Assembly: GCA_038496445.1 (NCBI GenBank)
Contig: JALMLS010000009.1
Span: 206,161-270,160, forward strand
Direction: 5' to 3'
DNA length: 64,000 nt
DNA from: Trichosphaerium sp. ATCC 40318
Taxonomy: Eukaryota; Discosea; Flabellinia; Trichosidae
Shown here: positions 47,347 through 64,000 of the stretch, one piece after another
Layout: every line of letters begins with the position of its first letter
How positions within the stretch are numbered: the first letter of the stretch is position 1
Made by a program: the position numbers and the translations under genes
The notes under the pieces: model-generated
Told to the model about the DNA's origin: nothing
The model's database searches: none
What the model saw: only the letters and a program-made list of their open reading frames with translations

Positions 47347-49651
47347 TTACTTGTTAGAACCGTCCAGTTTACATACAAATTGTTCATCCCAACCATGACT
47401 AGCACCCCAGAATGTTTGACCAGGTTTATCATACTCAGACGTAACAGAGTCATCAATGTTGTAAACCTCTCTTATTTTCTTCAACAAAGCTTGGTTTTCA
47501 GGGAAACAATGAGGGTAATTATTCATTCCATCTTTCAATGCCATCTTCGAGAATATGGTTGTACCATCTTCAGCAACAAACTCTAACAAGAACAATAAAT
47601 ACAAACAAAACAAAAACCATCAAAAAAACACCCACAAAGCACCACAACCTGAACACCTTTAAGAGAGGTGCTCAAGTTGAAGCGTAGTATTTTAATACAG
47701 GTGCAATTGTAAATGCTCTTGGCATCACGACAAGGTACTATAAAAGAGACATAAATAAAACGTATGACACGTACCGAAACAAGCAAGTCTTGGCATTTCA
47801 GCATTGTAAACAAACTTGGCGTTTGGTAAGATTGAGCTGATAACTTTACACTTCTCTTCGTATATTGTCTTATATCCACAGTTTGTGCAAATCTCACAAA
47901 ATATTGTTGGACCAGAATCATCCTCGACATCTTCTATCTTGGCATCCTAAGCACAAAAAATCAATAAACAGACTTTGAATGGTTCAGAGTGCATTCTCCA
48001 TACCTTTTTGCTGACTTTCTTAGCTGCAATACGCTTCACTGAAGGTAACTGAGCTAATTCTTGAAGCGAAGGACAGTAATAGTAGTTTGATGTTACAGCA
48101 CGTGTCATTTTAAATAAGTTATCAATGCTTCCGTCATCCTGGAACTTTCCAGCCATACGATCAAGTGCAGTCTCGAATTCAGATATAGTACGAGCGAACG
48201 CAATGAAATACAAGCCTTCTTCTTCGCCCATGACATAAGGCATAGCCTTGAAAAAAAACATTAACGTCGAACCTTGCTTTGACTGTTTTTAGCTCTATTT
48301 GAATACGTACTTGTCTGTAAATTGCAGCGTGACTGCGGTGGGTATGCCATGCTTCTTTTGATTGGGTACTAGTCTTTCCTGGTGCTTTCCTATCACGGTA
48401 GTAATCATTATCTAAACGAGCATTTTCAGGTCTGTGGTCTGCTCCAACATGCTTTTGGACAACATCATAATCGCGGCCTATGACTTCATCTCTTTCCCGT
48501 TTTGCCATTGCACGGAACTTGGTCAAATTATGAATAAAACGACCAGCATACCTAGAGAAGCATCAGCAACAACAACAACAATGAAAACTTCATTGAAAGA
48601 GCAAAACTGTTGCAATTCAATGTCAAACGTGTGGTTTGATGTAAAACGTACATGAAGGAGCCTCCTGCGTGGGTTTCTTTGTCATCTCTTGGGAACATGA
48701 CGACTTGATCTATAACTGCACGTAGAGTATGATCTGGGTTTCTTGTACCGTCAACAAAGCCGCTAAGATCACGAGCCATGTTTGGTGTGAACTCTACAAA
48801 AAAGCCGTTTAGCGTCAAAGAAAGAACGCTATCCGTAAAAACTACGTACGCTTCGTTGGCAGGTACGTAAATGAGCTGACTTGATTAAATGACTTGGTGT
48901 TAGGACCAAGAGCAATGCGAAACGCTCTTGCGACTTGGTAGCAATGGTCTGTACTTGACGCTCTTACGAATAGAAAGATGTGATCAGTTGCTGCTGGAAA
49001 TAATACATCTTTTGTCTTTCCAGCTGTTTTTGTTTTAAAAGGTTTTAGCTCTGTCGGTGGCGTTGCGTCCCACAGTTTCCAAAGGTCTCTATAAATACCA
49101 GTTAGCACCTTACGATTTTGCATTTTGTTTCAACGGTCTTACGAAGTTACAGCTACAACAGAAGCTATTTGGCCCATCCCTTCAAGTTCTAATCTGTCTG
49201 TTACGTCTGTAGTGATGTTGGGAACGTCGGAGATTGCTTGGCGTACAACTGCATCGTCAAAGTCATCATTTAGGGTGACTATAACGCGTTAGTTGGTGAA
49301 ATGAGAAATTCAGAGTTTTAAATTAGCGTAAGAAGCGTAATGTCCTTTTGCTATGACAATGTAAGTGCGCGTACCTGAAACAAAGAGGCCGTAGTCTTTT
49401 CCAGTTGCGAGTACACCACGTTGTACACTATCAACGAAATGCATCTTTGGCTGATACTACGAGTTGTTAGAGGCTATATAGGCGCGAACCTAGTTGTATA
49501 CCGGTGAAGCTTGGAAACTTTTTTCTCTCCACCCTGAAGCGTCCATTCGGCGTTGGCTCATTTGTTTGCTTGTAGTTGATTTGTTTTTGGTTGCTTTTGG
49601 AGGAGTTGCAGATGTCGGGGTTGGTTTGGCTGCTGTCTGTTGGTTGCCCAT
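47347..49651 (-). CDS. DyP-type peroxidase fused to an Rdx/SelW-like domain
   Basis: Start at 49651: MGNQQTAAKPTPTSATPPKA, a disordered leader with a glycine 2 that could be myristoylated. The DyP-type haem peroxidase part has the family motif ARDLSGFVDGTRNP, plus DHIFLFVRASSTDHCYQVAR, RRDDKETHAGGS-like FPRDDKETHAGGSFMY, GEEEGLYFIAFARTISEFE. After a short linker (SKKDAKIEDVEDDSG) comes a thioredoxin-like Rdx/SelW-type domain: PTIFCEICTNCGYKTIYEE with a CxxC pair, DGTTIFSKMALKDGMNNYP, then a C-terminal extension ending KLDGSNK at 47347. Nine or more exons. Fusion of a peroxidase to a redox domain suggests oxidant handling; direct evidence is absent. Confidence 0.75.
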
Positions 49652-50156
49652 GTTAATATGTAAATAAACTTAATAACCAGGTATTTTCGCTAATTTTAAA
49701 ACATCAGCGAAAAACACAGAAGACAACTGATCACTGAAGCTCGGTTTTTGGTTCTGTCTATTCGGTAATTTGTTCACAACTATTCACAATCATGGGCTGC
49801 TCAAATTACATAGTTGTCGTACGTTAGGTGAAGATATACGCAATATTTACCGAATGTGTACTGTAAATATTGTGGCGACGCCCCAACTAGCTTTGTTGTA
49901 TTAGTCACAATGTCGCTTGAATGTCAAATCGTAAAGATGTTAGCCTAAAGCTGCATTATTGGGACCCAACACCGTTCAATGAAATATATTAACGGTTGTT
50001 AACAGCAGACTACTAGTAGGAACTATTCTTTATTCATGTTTTGTTAAAACTCGGAGTGAAATGGCTTTTATATTTGGTTACAGGTTAGTATAGCATTGCT
50101 CTAAAAATGAAAATATGTTCCTATCACCTACAGCCTATGCACAAGATTAAAAAAAG
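49652..50156. other. Intergenic
   Basis: Promoter region of the DyP gene and 3' flank of the JmjC gene. No exon recognised. Confidence 0.5.
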
Positions 50157-52187
50157 TCACACAACAAATTTTTTGTTGAAATATTTTTGAGTACTTACCA
50201 TGCCTATGACATCTTCTATAAAGTCTATTGCGTGTATACGATGCAAAAAAGGAGGTACAGATATAAAGTAAGCATAGACATCTTCTACATACTCTTTGAA
50301 TTTCTCCTCAGCCAACTGTGAAACAAAATCATCAGATTGTTTACAGACATCACTAATAGAAGCTTTTTTAATAAAAACTGCTTCGTCCATTTCCTTTTGT
50401 TCTCTTTGATTTACGCTTTAACAAAACCGGTTTTGAGAAGTTGAGGAGAAGATATTAGAGTACCGTAGGTGCGGATCCTCTAGAGTATCGATGTGGAGCA
50501 GTAAGTCTACCTGACGGACTGCTCAGTTTTCATTTGCAGTAGTTTACGTACTTTATCACTTGATCCATAGAGAGGTATGAATCTATTATGAAGAAGCTTG
50601 AAAGCATAAGTATTGCAGTTATTGAATGGGAAATAAGTAAAAGTTTACCTCCTCAAGCAGTGTTGGACTATTTTTTTTATCAAACTTTCGAGAGAACTGT
50701 TGTAAAAAAATAGCTACAGCTAAAAGAAAAGTATCAGTCGTCAATGTCATTACTATTAGTATTCTACCTCTACCCAGTTGTGTTTCGGACCATCTAGAAC
50801 TTAAAGGCATAGGTATAGGATACACATCATCCATAGTAGCCTACTCAAGTATTAAAGAGTGACTGATGCTATTTTTTGTTTATCGTACAACTTTATTGTT
50901 AGTGTACCACGTGTTTATAGATATACTTCCTTCCTCACTTGATACCTAGTAACTCCCGTTGGTTTTGGAAAACTTAGAACAAGAATACCTCAACTTGGTG
51001 GAACCACAGTGGTGGGAGATACAAGAACTATTTACAAAAAGAGAATCAAAACTTGTTCAAAAAAAAAGAACATTGTCGTACGTCGCCTGGTCTTAGCTCA
51101 ACCTGTCAACGAATCAGATTGCAATAATTAAAATAATGCAGTACCTGTATCCCTTCTAGATTAGCGACGTTTGGATGAATATCCATATTCACATTATCAA
51201 GATCAACTTGTGACTGTCTGTGCCGAGGATGCGATTTCGGATATACATATAAATTTCTTGCTTGTTCTATGTATCTATGAGATCAACCGACAGACTTCTA
51301 CAACGCGCTATAGTACGTCCTGGTTTGCTGGTATAATATATTGTATTATTACTCAGGTTCTGTAGACGTACGTGGTGCAAATAGTAAGAACTTCTTTGTT
51401 CCGTAAACTTGCAAAAAAAAATTATCAAAGCGATCATAATGAAGAGGTGTGGTTGCTCCAATACCACCCATCCATATATTCTGCATGGTTTCTTCTGGGT
51501 TAACACCCTCAATAAATACCTGAAGGTCATAGTAAATATCATAGTAGATGTCAACAGGAATATACCGTACATCGTCTCCAACATCTTTTTTAACGTCTCC
51601 CAACATGTGAATTGGCGCTGACATATAAATGTAGTAACCTCGCTTATTTGTACTAGATGCGGTTTCCCAAAACTGTTTCATTGTAGCTGGTACAAGCTTG
51701 CAGCATCCAATGGTGAATCTACGGTTCTTTGCCATTTTTACACCAAACCTGGATGAAACGTGCTGCTGTAGGTATTCTGGATTCCAATCGCGTGGGGCAC
51801 TCCATTTATGAGCAGGAGAGTCGGTTAAAACAATTGGAGAATAAATGTCATCAAAAGAATCAATATCGCTCCATTTGACGCGCTCTAGTTCTGTTGGCGT
51901 AATTAATAACCTGTGTAACGCTTTTTTAACAACAACTCATTTGTTTCGCTTTTCATACGCTTTTGTACTGTAGAATGATGAAGTAAAACAAACAAGGAGC
52001 AACCAGACACCATTGGTAGTATGCATACCTGCTCCATAGACCCAGTTTCGGTTAAGTCAGCGTAGTTCTGTATTACCTTGCTCTGGAAGCAATCCAAGCT
52101 AAGTGCTGACCATCAACTATTACGTGAATATCTCTTAGCTTTGCCTGGTAATGAATTCGTTTTGGCTTGAACGTCACTATGCGTATG
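50157..52187 (-). CDS. JmjC-domain (cupin-like) oxygenase; ends uncertain
   Basis: Fe(II)/2-oxoglutarate oxygenase of the JmjC/FIH class. Visible parts: QHLAWIASRAR, ELERVKWSDIDSFDDIYSPI, VVLTDSP-like IVLTDSPAHKWSAPRDWN, GYYIYMSAPIHMLG, QNIWMGGIGATTPLHYD (iron ligands H and D), NFFLQVYGTKKFLLFAP, VNMDIHPNVANLEGIQ, VELRPGD / FLYLPPLWFHQVE with the third metal His. The C-terminal exons (MDDVYPIPMPLSSRW; MDEAVFIKKASISD to 50157) are placed by frame only. No ATG was found in frame before the inverted-repeat element at 52187-52479, so the true start is unknown. Could modify histones, or hydroxylate other proteins. Confidence 0.65.
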
Positions 52188-52479
52188 GGGCAGCATCGCT
52201 TTTGAGACAGTTTCAGAAATTCCGAAATTTTTGAAAAAGTTTGTTTTGAAAAAAATTGCTTTGACTGTCGGTACTTTTCCTCCGCACAGCACGAACGAAT
52301 CGCAAAATGGTTTTTAAGCCTATAAGTATAGAATACTAGTTAAATGTTCATAATAACAATTTTTGGTTAAGACGGTTCTGAGGTGAGTAAAAACGTCTCA
52401 AAGATTCTCGAAATGCCGTAAATATCAAAAATCAAAAATGTCGTAATTTTCGAAACTGTCTCAAAAGCGATGCTGCCCC
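52187..52479. mobile_element. MITE-like element with 28-bp perfect terminal inverted repeats
   Basis: GGGGCAGCATCGCTTTTGAG begins a 28-nt terminal repeat at 52187-52214 whose exact reverse complement sits at 52452-52479; a further ~20 nt inward match imperfectly. The 293-bp element has no coding capacity. Flanking TAT on both sides (just before 52187 and just after 52479) is a candidate 3-bp target duplication. A GGGGC-type terminus with a 3-bp target site recalls PIF/Harbinger-like elements, but TAT is not the usual TWA, so the superfamily is unresolved. It lies at the 5' end of the JmjC gene. Confidence 0.8.
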
Positions 52480-52796
52480 TATTATGATTCACCCGGGCAA
52501 AACTATATGACACCCTTGCCATAGGGGTATTTATTGCCCCGGTTTCGTTGTCGTGCATTGATTCTACAGCTCTGTGGTACAATTTCGTCTCAAATGTGAC
52601 ATATTTCCTCCGCTGGATTCTCCTCCCTTAGTGACATTTAATTGAACTATTGCAGTGGGCTGCAGCAGCGGTCTCTTGTTTGTCACAACATCGTGATGAC
52701 CGAAGCTCCTGTCTCTAACGCGGCACAGGCGTTTTTTGATAATGTTTGTTCGCCATTTGTTTTTGTACGCGTCACTAGTAGTTATGGTAGCGCTAG
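52480..52796. other. Intergenic, ABC transporter promoter side
   Basis: A minus frame (ESMHDNETGAINTPMARVSY, up to 52582) runs to the edge of the MITE and could be a displaced 5' exon of the JmjC gene. No other coding signal. Confidence 0.35.
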
Positions 52797-59518
<6,722 letters not shown>

Positions 59519-59993
59519 TTGATAGCGAAGAAAAAAAACAGAAAAAAATCAAAAAAAAATTGTGTTAGAATAAAAATAACTGATGTAGCCCAAACAACAT
59601 ACGCAAACGACCCAGTATTCTCGTACCTAGAAACGAAAACTAATGTTAACAAACGAGGAGTTCTAAATGAACTCACACATTGTGTTTAGGGTTTGTACTT
59701 TAATTATTTCTTGTGTATACCTTACATTGGGATGTTTGGTAGAGTGTCTTGTGGATGAATGTCGATTAATTTGCACGCTTCAGATTTTGTATTGCATTAT
59801 TGTGTTTTGGCTAAAAAGCAACACGTTTTGCAAGAGACGTGATTCAAAGAAATGACGGAAATAAGTTTATTCGTTGCTGTTTGAAGAAGAAGAAGAGGTA
59901 GAGCGCTAGCGCCTAGTTTTATCAAAGAACGACTGGAAAGAAGTTGACTTTGTAAACGAGAATTGTGTTTTTTAAATAGAACTGCTGTACTCC
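59519..59993. other. Intergenic
   Basis: 3' flank of the ABC transporter and promoter of the F-box/MORN gene. A short plus frame at 59667-59855 is hydrophobic but has no support. Confidence 0.5.
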
Positions 59994-61690
59994 ATGACAT
60001 CATTACTTCTCCTTGAGACGCTCCCTTTGGAGCTTCAAGCAATAATAATCGACATGGACCCTGAATGTTACATTAAATGGCCTCTGCTTTGTCGATACAC
60101 CTCTGCATCACGCTTCGACGATTCGTTTCGTAAATCAGGAGTGGTTAAGAGCTTTTATCCTTCTGGCAATATTTGGAAACGTTTTAACTTCAAAAACGGT
60201 CAGAGACATGGACTGTGCATCATATGGCTCGGTAACAGCATGTACGAGCGTGCGATGTATAAAAAAGGACAAATACATGGAAAGCAGACCAGATGGTATA
60301 CCAATGGTCAGATGCTTTCACAAAGTTCTTACCATAACGGCAAACTCAATGGCGACAGTAAATCATGGACACCTAAAGGAAAAATCAAGTCTGAAGTGTT
60401 GTACGACAACGGAGTTATGATTGAGTCCGTAGAGTGTAACAACGAAGGAAAGGTTATGAGAAGTACGAGAGTGGTAAAAGATAAACGTACTGGGAAGAAG
60501 AAAGAAAAGTATGTTAACGACACAGTACAGGATAAAGTAACAAAGATTTATTACGATGAACAAGGAAAAGAAAAAAAAAGACAAGAGTTTGAAAACAAGA
60601 ATAATACAGTAATTTATGAACGTACACGTGTTGGTGATGATTTATGGCAAATAACTAGGTACCGTAGCCATGGTTTCATGTACGAAAAGTGTTACGAAAA
60701 TGGAAAGGGTAAGAGAGAAGGAAAGTTCAAAACTTGGTATGCTAAAAATATTCTGAAAGAACAATATTCGTATGTCAATGGTAGATCACAAAACTACATT
60801 AAATGGTTTCCAAATGGGAAAATGGCCTTGCGTTGTAACTATTCAGATTGGGGGATACATGGTAAATTTGAAACATGGTATAAAAACGGTAAACGTGATT
60901 GTAAAACTATGTATGTGAACGATGTAAAACGTGGAGAACATAAAAAGTGGTATGAACATACAGGAAGATTACAAGAACACTTCTTCTATGTCAATGACTA
61001 TGAGACTTCTGGTAAACATCGTACATGGTATCAAAATGGACAATTAAGAAGCAGTCATGTACGAACAGACAGTGGATTAGAGGGAGAAGATATTAAGTAT
61101 CATGAAAACGGTGTTTTACGCTCGAAATGTTTTTGGGTTAATGGATTGCAAGTTGGAAGATGTTTTGTTCAATATGAAGATGGTTCTTTACAAGAAGAAG
61201 TGACGTACAATGAGAAGGGTAGAAAACATGGAGAATATAAAAGATGGAATAAGAATGGTGAACTACATACAAAGGAAAATTCAGGAAGGAAAGATTGTAT
61301 GGAAAATCAATTACGTGGTTTGATGATGGCACAGTTAACACTGTTAAACGTTATGCTAATGGTAAGCTAAATGGGCTTTTTGAGAGCTTCCACAGTAACA
61401 AAAAGAAAGCAATGGAGATTTTTTATCATAATGGGACACGTGGGCGTGTTATTAGGTGGTACAGTGATGGTACTTTGGAAGAAAAGACTTTTAATAATGG
61501 AGAATGTGTCAGTACAAGCAAAACAGGATTAACTTATTGTGATGCTTGCGAAGAAGTTGAATGTAAAGAGTTTCATCGAAACGGTGCTGTCAAGATGGAA
61601 TGCACTTTTGTTCGAGGTCAAGTGAAAACAGGAAGTATGAGACAGTACAGTGATGACGGATCATTGATCGAGAAACTTGGTTCGGAATAA
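59994..61690 (+). CDS. Intronless F-box protein with MORN_2-type repeats, one frameshift
   Basis: The start at 59994 (MTSLLLLETLPLELQAIIID) opens an F-box-like N-terminus (LPLELQ...PLLCRYTSAS). About 20 repeats of the MORN_2/YwqK type follow: GQRHGLCIIWLGNS, GQIHGKQTRWYTNGQ, GKLNGDSKSWTPKG, GIHGKFETWYKNGK, SGKHRTWYQNGQL and others. The frame breaks near 61270-61290, where a single missing base shifts it; the repeats then continue in another frame (YGKSITWFDDGTVN, GRVIRWYSDGT) to the stop at 61690. The break may be a sequencing error or a true lesion. Single exon in a heavily spliced region. F-box plus MORN proteins are abundant in Marseillevirus-type amoeba viruses, so viral origin is possible. 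Confidence 0.75.
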
Positions 61691-61749
61691 GTTAAGTCTT
61701 GAAGAAGAAAGCGAAAAACACGAAATTCTCCAACAGAATAAAAATTTGC

Positions 61750-62089
61750 TTAAACCCTGTTTCCTATCTTCATGATACCAACACACGCGTGTAAAATAGT
61801 TTTATAACGTCTATCTGTACCAGAACCACTCAGACGCTTATTTTCCTTCCAAACTAACCCTATTGCTGTTTGACGCGCAAGTAAACTCAAGAGAGCGCCC
61901 TGGTAACCTTTCAAAGAAGTTTTGTGAGCTATCGTGATCCAAAGTCTATTTACTTTTCGCAAACGCTTGTGCGTGGTGTATAAGAGTTTTCCTTCTTTAT
62001 AGCATACGTTGTTGGTAGAATTTCGCCGTATTTTCATCAACCACTTTTTCGTCAAATTTTTGTTGAAGCACTAGTTTGCTTTGAGGCAT
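61750..62089 (-). CDS. Small basic hypothetical protein
   Basis: The C-terminal frame (LLYTTHKRLRKVNRLWITIA, GYQGALLSLLARQTAIGLVW, KTILHACVGIMKIGN) is rich in Arg/Lys and ends at 61750. The ATG at 62089 (MPQSKLVLQQKFDEKVVDEN) is a likely start, but joining it needs a small frame change near 62005 that I could not settle as a normal intron. Only 25 bp separate this start from that of the divergent gene at 62115. A mitochondrial ribosomal or assembly factor is conceivable from composition, but I do not recognise a family. Confidence 0.45.
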
Positions 62090-62114
62090 TAATCTACAAT
62101 ATACAAACAACACA

Positions 62115-62814
62115 ATGAGCTTAAACTTCGCTTCGGAGATAGTCTACGTGCCAGAGGTACTTACTACAACCAAGTTGTGTAGAAACCTTACCCTTTTGCG
62201 TTAGGAAGAGCCTGAAGAAGAGATTTATCAAGGTACGATTGCTCTTAATAGTAGTTGTAACGTTAACACAACGTGTAGATGAAATAGAAGACGGGTTAGC
62301 CGCCTGCGCCCAAGAACAAGCCAAAGTACGTTTAATCTTCGTTGTGTTAACGCTCAAGACTAATACCGTTCAGCTTTGGGCAGAAGCTGCCGAACAGGGC
62401 GAAAGTACCTTTGATAAATCATTTATACAAGAGTTGGTGAGAATGGGTCACGAACAGGCTAAGGTACAAAATCAAACTCATAAACACATCTCTTAAATAC
62501 ACCAAAGGCAAGTGGAAAAGCAGCAGCACAACACAACGACGCGGAGGCATCACATTTGGGTGTTTTTTCATCAGCAAGGCGTCTTCAGCCAAGATTTCAG
62601 GTACACAAATTCTAACGCTGCTCAGCGTACGCTCACAAGTCATTTGTAGAAAGGAAAAGCTTCTACCTACGATGCCCTTGCAAAGAAACGTGTTAAGGAA
62701 GAACAACAAAGGCGTGTTGAAGCAGAAGCAAAACTACGAGAAAAACGAAGAAAGATGGCTGAAGAAGAAGCAAAAACATTAGCTGCATTAAAGAAAAAGA
62801 ACAAGAACAAATAG
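62115..62814 (+). CDS. Acidic-to-coiled-coil protein, possible N-terminal part of the actin gene
   Basis: Start at 62115 (MSLNFASEIVYVPE). Introns with GTACTT, GTACGA, GTACGT, GTACAA and GTACAC donors join acidic and helical exons: EEPEEEIYQ, DGLAACAQEQAK, ELVRMGHEQAK, ASGKAAAQHNDAEAS, then a charged coiled coil (YDALAKKRVKEEQQRRVEAE, KRRKMAEEEAKTLAALKKK) ending at TAG 62812-62814. About 155 residues. Just past the stop, a one-base shift in an A-rich run would carry the frame through [17 protein letters not shown] straight into the actin domain, so this may be its N-terminal half. No family recognised. Confidence 0.55.
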
Positions 62815-62874
62815 CTCTACAGGACAAGATGAACTTGCAAAAGTTGCTGCGTACGCTATATAACAAACTCTTAT

Positions 62875-64000
62875 ATGGTACTAACGCTTTCTTTTGCTTA
62901 TAGACCTTCTGGACCTTCATCTGCAGCACCAACTTTGTTTCAGTCAAAACCTCAAATCTCCTCATATTTAAATGACGATGATATTGCAGCTATCGTTATA
63001 GATAACTCATCTGGTATGACAAAGGCTGGATGGGCCGGTGATGATGCTCCTCGTGCTGTTTTTCCATCAATTGTTGGACGTCCCAGACATACAGGTGTTA
63101 TGGTAAGCTTTGACTGTTCTTTCTTGTTTTTTTCTTTTAGCGAAGACGGTTGTATTGTTTTGTAATAATTAACTTAGGTTGGCATGGGTCAAAAAGACTC
63201 TTACGTTGGAGATGAAGCACAGTCTAAGAGAGGTATTCTAACAATGAAATACCCAGTAGAACACGGTATAGTCACAAATTGGGATGACATGGAAAAAATA
63301 TGGCATCATACCTTTTACAACGAACTACGTAGTGCTCCAGAGGAACACCCAGTAATATCTACAGAAGCTCCACTCAATCCTACAGCTAACAGACAAAAAG
63401 CCACGCAGGTATGAAAGAATAAGAGGAATAAGGTATTCGTTGTATTAACAGGTTACATTTAGATTATGTTCGAGACTTTTAATGTTCCAGCATACTACCA
63501 ACCAATATCTGCTGTTCTTGCACTATATTCAACTGGAAGAACTACTGGCGTAGTGTTAGACTCCGGAGATGGTGTTACACATGCCGTTCCTGTCTACGTA
63601 TGTTTTTGTTGGACAATCTTTTTGGGTGTTAATAACGGCTTGTTTTAGGAAGGATTTCCTATTATACATGGTATCAGACGCCTTGATATCGCTGGTAGAG
63701 ATCTTACAGACTACCTAATGAAGATACTTACAGAGCGTGGATACTCATTTACAACGACGGCTGAGAGAGAGATCGTCAGAGATATTAAAGGTAAGTCGGG
63801 AGATTTTTTCTGTCAATTGTTGTTTTAATCTCTCCTTAGAAAAGTTGTGCTATGTTTCCATAGATTTTGAAGCCGACATGCAAAAGGCTTCTTCTTGTTC
63901 TGCTTTGGAAAAATCGTATGAGTTACCTGACGGCCAAGTCATCACTGTTGGAACGAGCGTTTCCGTTGCGCAGAAGCAATGTTTGCAGTACGTAATTTCC
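62875..64000 (+). CDS. Actin or actin-like protein, 5' end uncertain, 3' end beyond window
   Basis: Actin fold domain: [144 protein letters not shown], then [13 protein letters not shown]. Differences from canonical actin: the N-terminus lacks the usual MxxxEV start, [15 protein letters not shown] replaces the usual LPHAILRLDLAGRDL, and the sequence near 63952 breaks frame by one base (VITVG then, in another frame, [11 protein letters not shown]). The ATG at 62875 lies inside what looks like an intron, so the start is doubtful. The gene runs off the window. Confidence 0.85.

Overview
This window is nuclear DNA of an AT-rich eukaryotic microbe with many introns. Most genes are cut by introns of about 28-200 nt, typically starting GTACG with a CTAAC-like branch site shortly before AG, so single open reading frames show only fragments of the real genes. 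Gene content (ABCC transporter, polypeptide GalNAc-transferase, ARL GTPase, tandem calponin-homology domains, F-box and BTB proteins, actin, secreted Reeler/LPMO-like/CBM6 proteins, an F-box/MORN gene of a kind I associate with giant viruses of amoebae) suggests a free-living amoeboid protist, possibly amoebozoan. I cannot fix the lineage from sequence alone.

Layout. 1-1409: 5' part of a KCTD-type BTB gene on the minus strand, running off the left edge. 3.2-8.3 kb: an ACSF2-like acyl-CoA synthetase, a small basic protein and a short-chain dehydrogenase. 8.5-14.5 kb: a tandem pair of type I membrane proteins of beta-helix appearance. 15.2-17.0 kb: a receptor-like protein with a protease-associated (PA) domain and seven membrane helices, followed by a broken inverted copy. 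18.5-25.9 kb: four minus-strand secreted proteins in a row (GH172/DUF2961, DUF1593, LPMO-like plus CBM6, Reeler), which looks like an extracellular carbohydrate-degrading cluster. 27.2-30.1 kb: an ARL GTPase and two F-box proteins. 30.4-30.5 kb: a tRNA-like locus whose 3' half precedes its 5' half. 31-37 kb: DUF427, two unrecognised genes and a CH-CH-BTB-BTB-BACK protein. 38-47 kb, plus strand: an unrecognised gene, an eS30-like protein, GalNAc-transferase, a pepsin-type protease, a GPI-anchored protein and a GT8-like glycosyltransferase. 47.3-52.5 kb, minus strand: a DyP peroxidase fused to an Rdx/SelW-like domain, a JmjC protein and a MITE. 52.8-59.5 kb: an ABCC/MRP transporter. 60-64 kb: an intronless F-box/MORN gene, a small hypothetical gene, a coiled-coil gene and an actin gene running off the right edge.

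Common threads. Secretion and surface biology dominate: signal peptides, GPI anchor, glycosyltransferases, ectodomain proteins, secreted hydrolases. The observations most worth follow-up are introns whose 5' splice sites break the GT rule but keep a CG(T/C) core (GCACGT, GAACGC, GAGCGT), the permuted tRNA candidate, the strong excess of CACGTG, and several unusual domain fusions. Gene models were assembled by eye; exon edges within genes are approximate.
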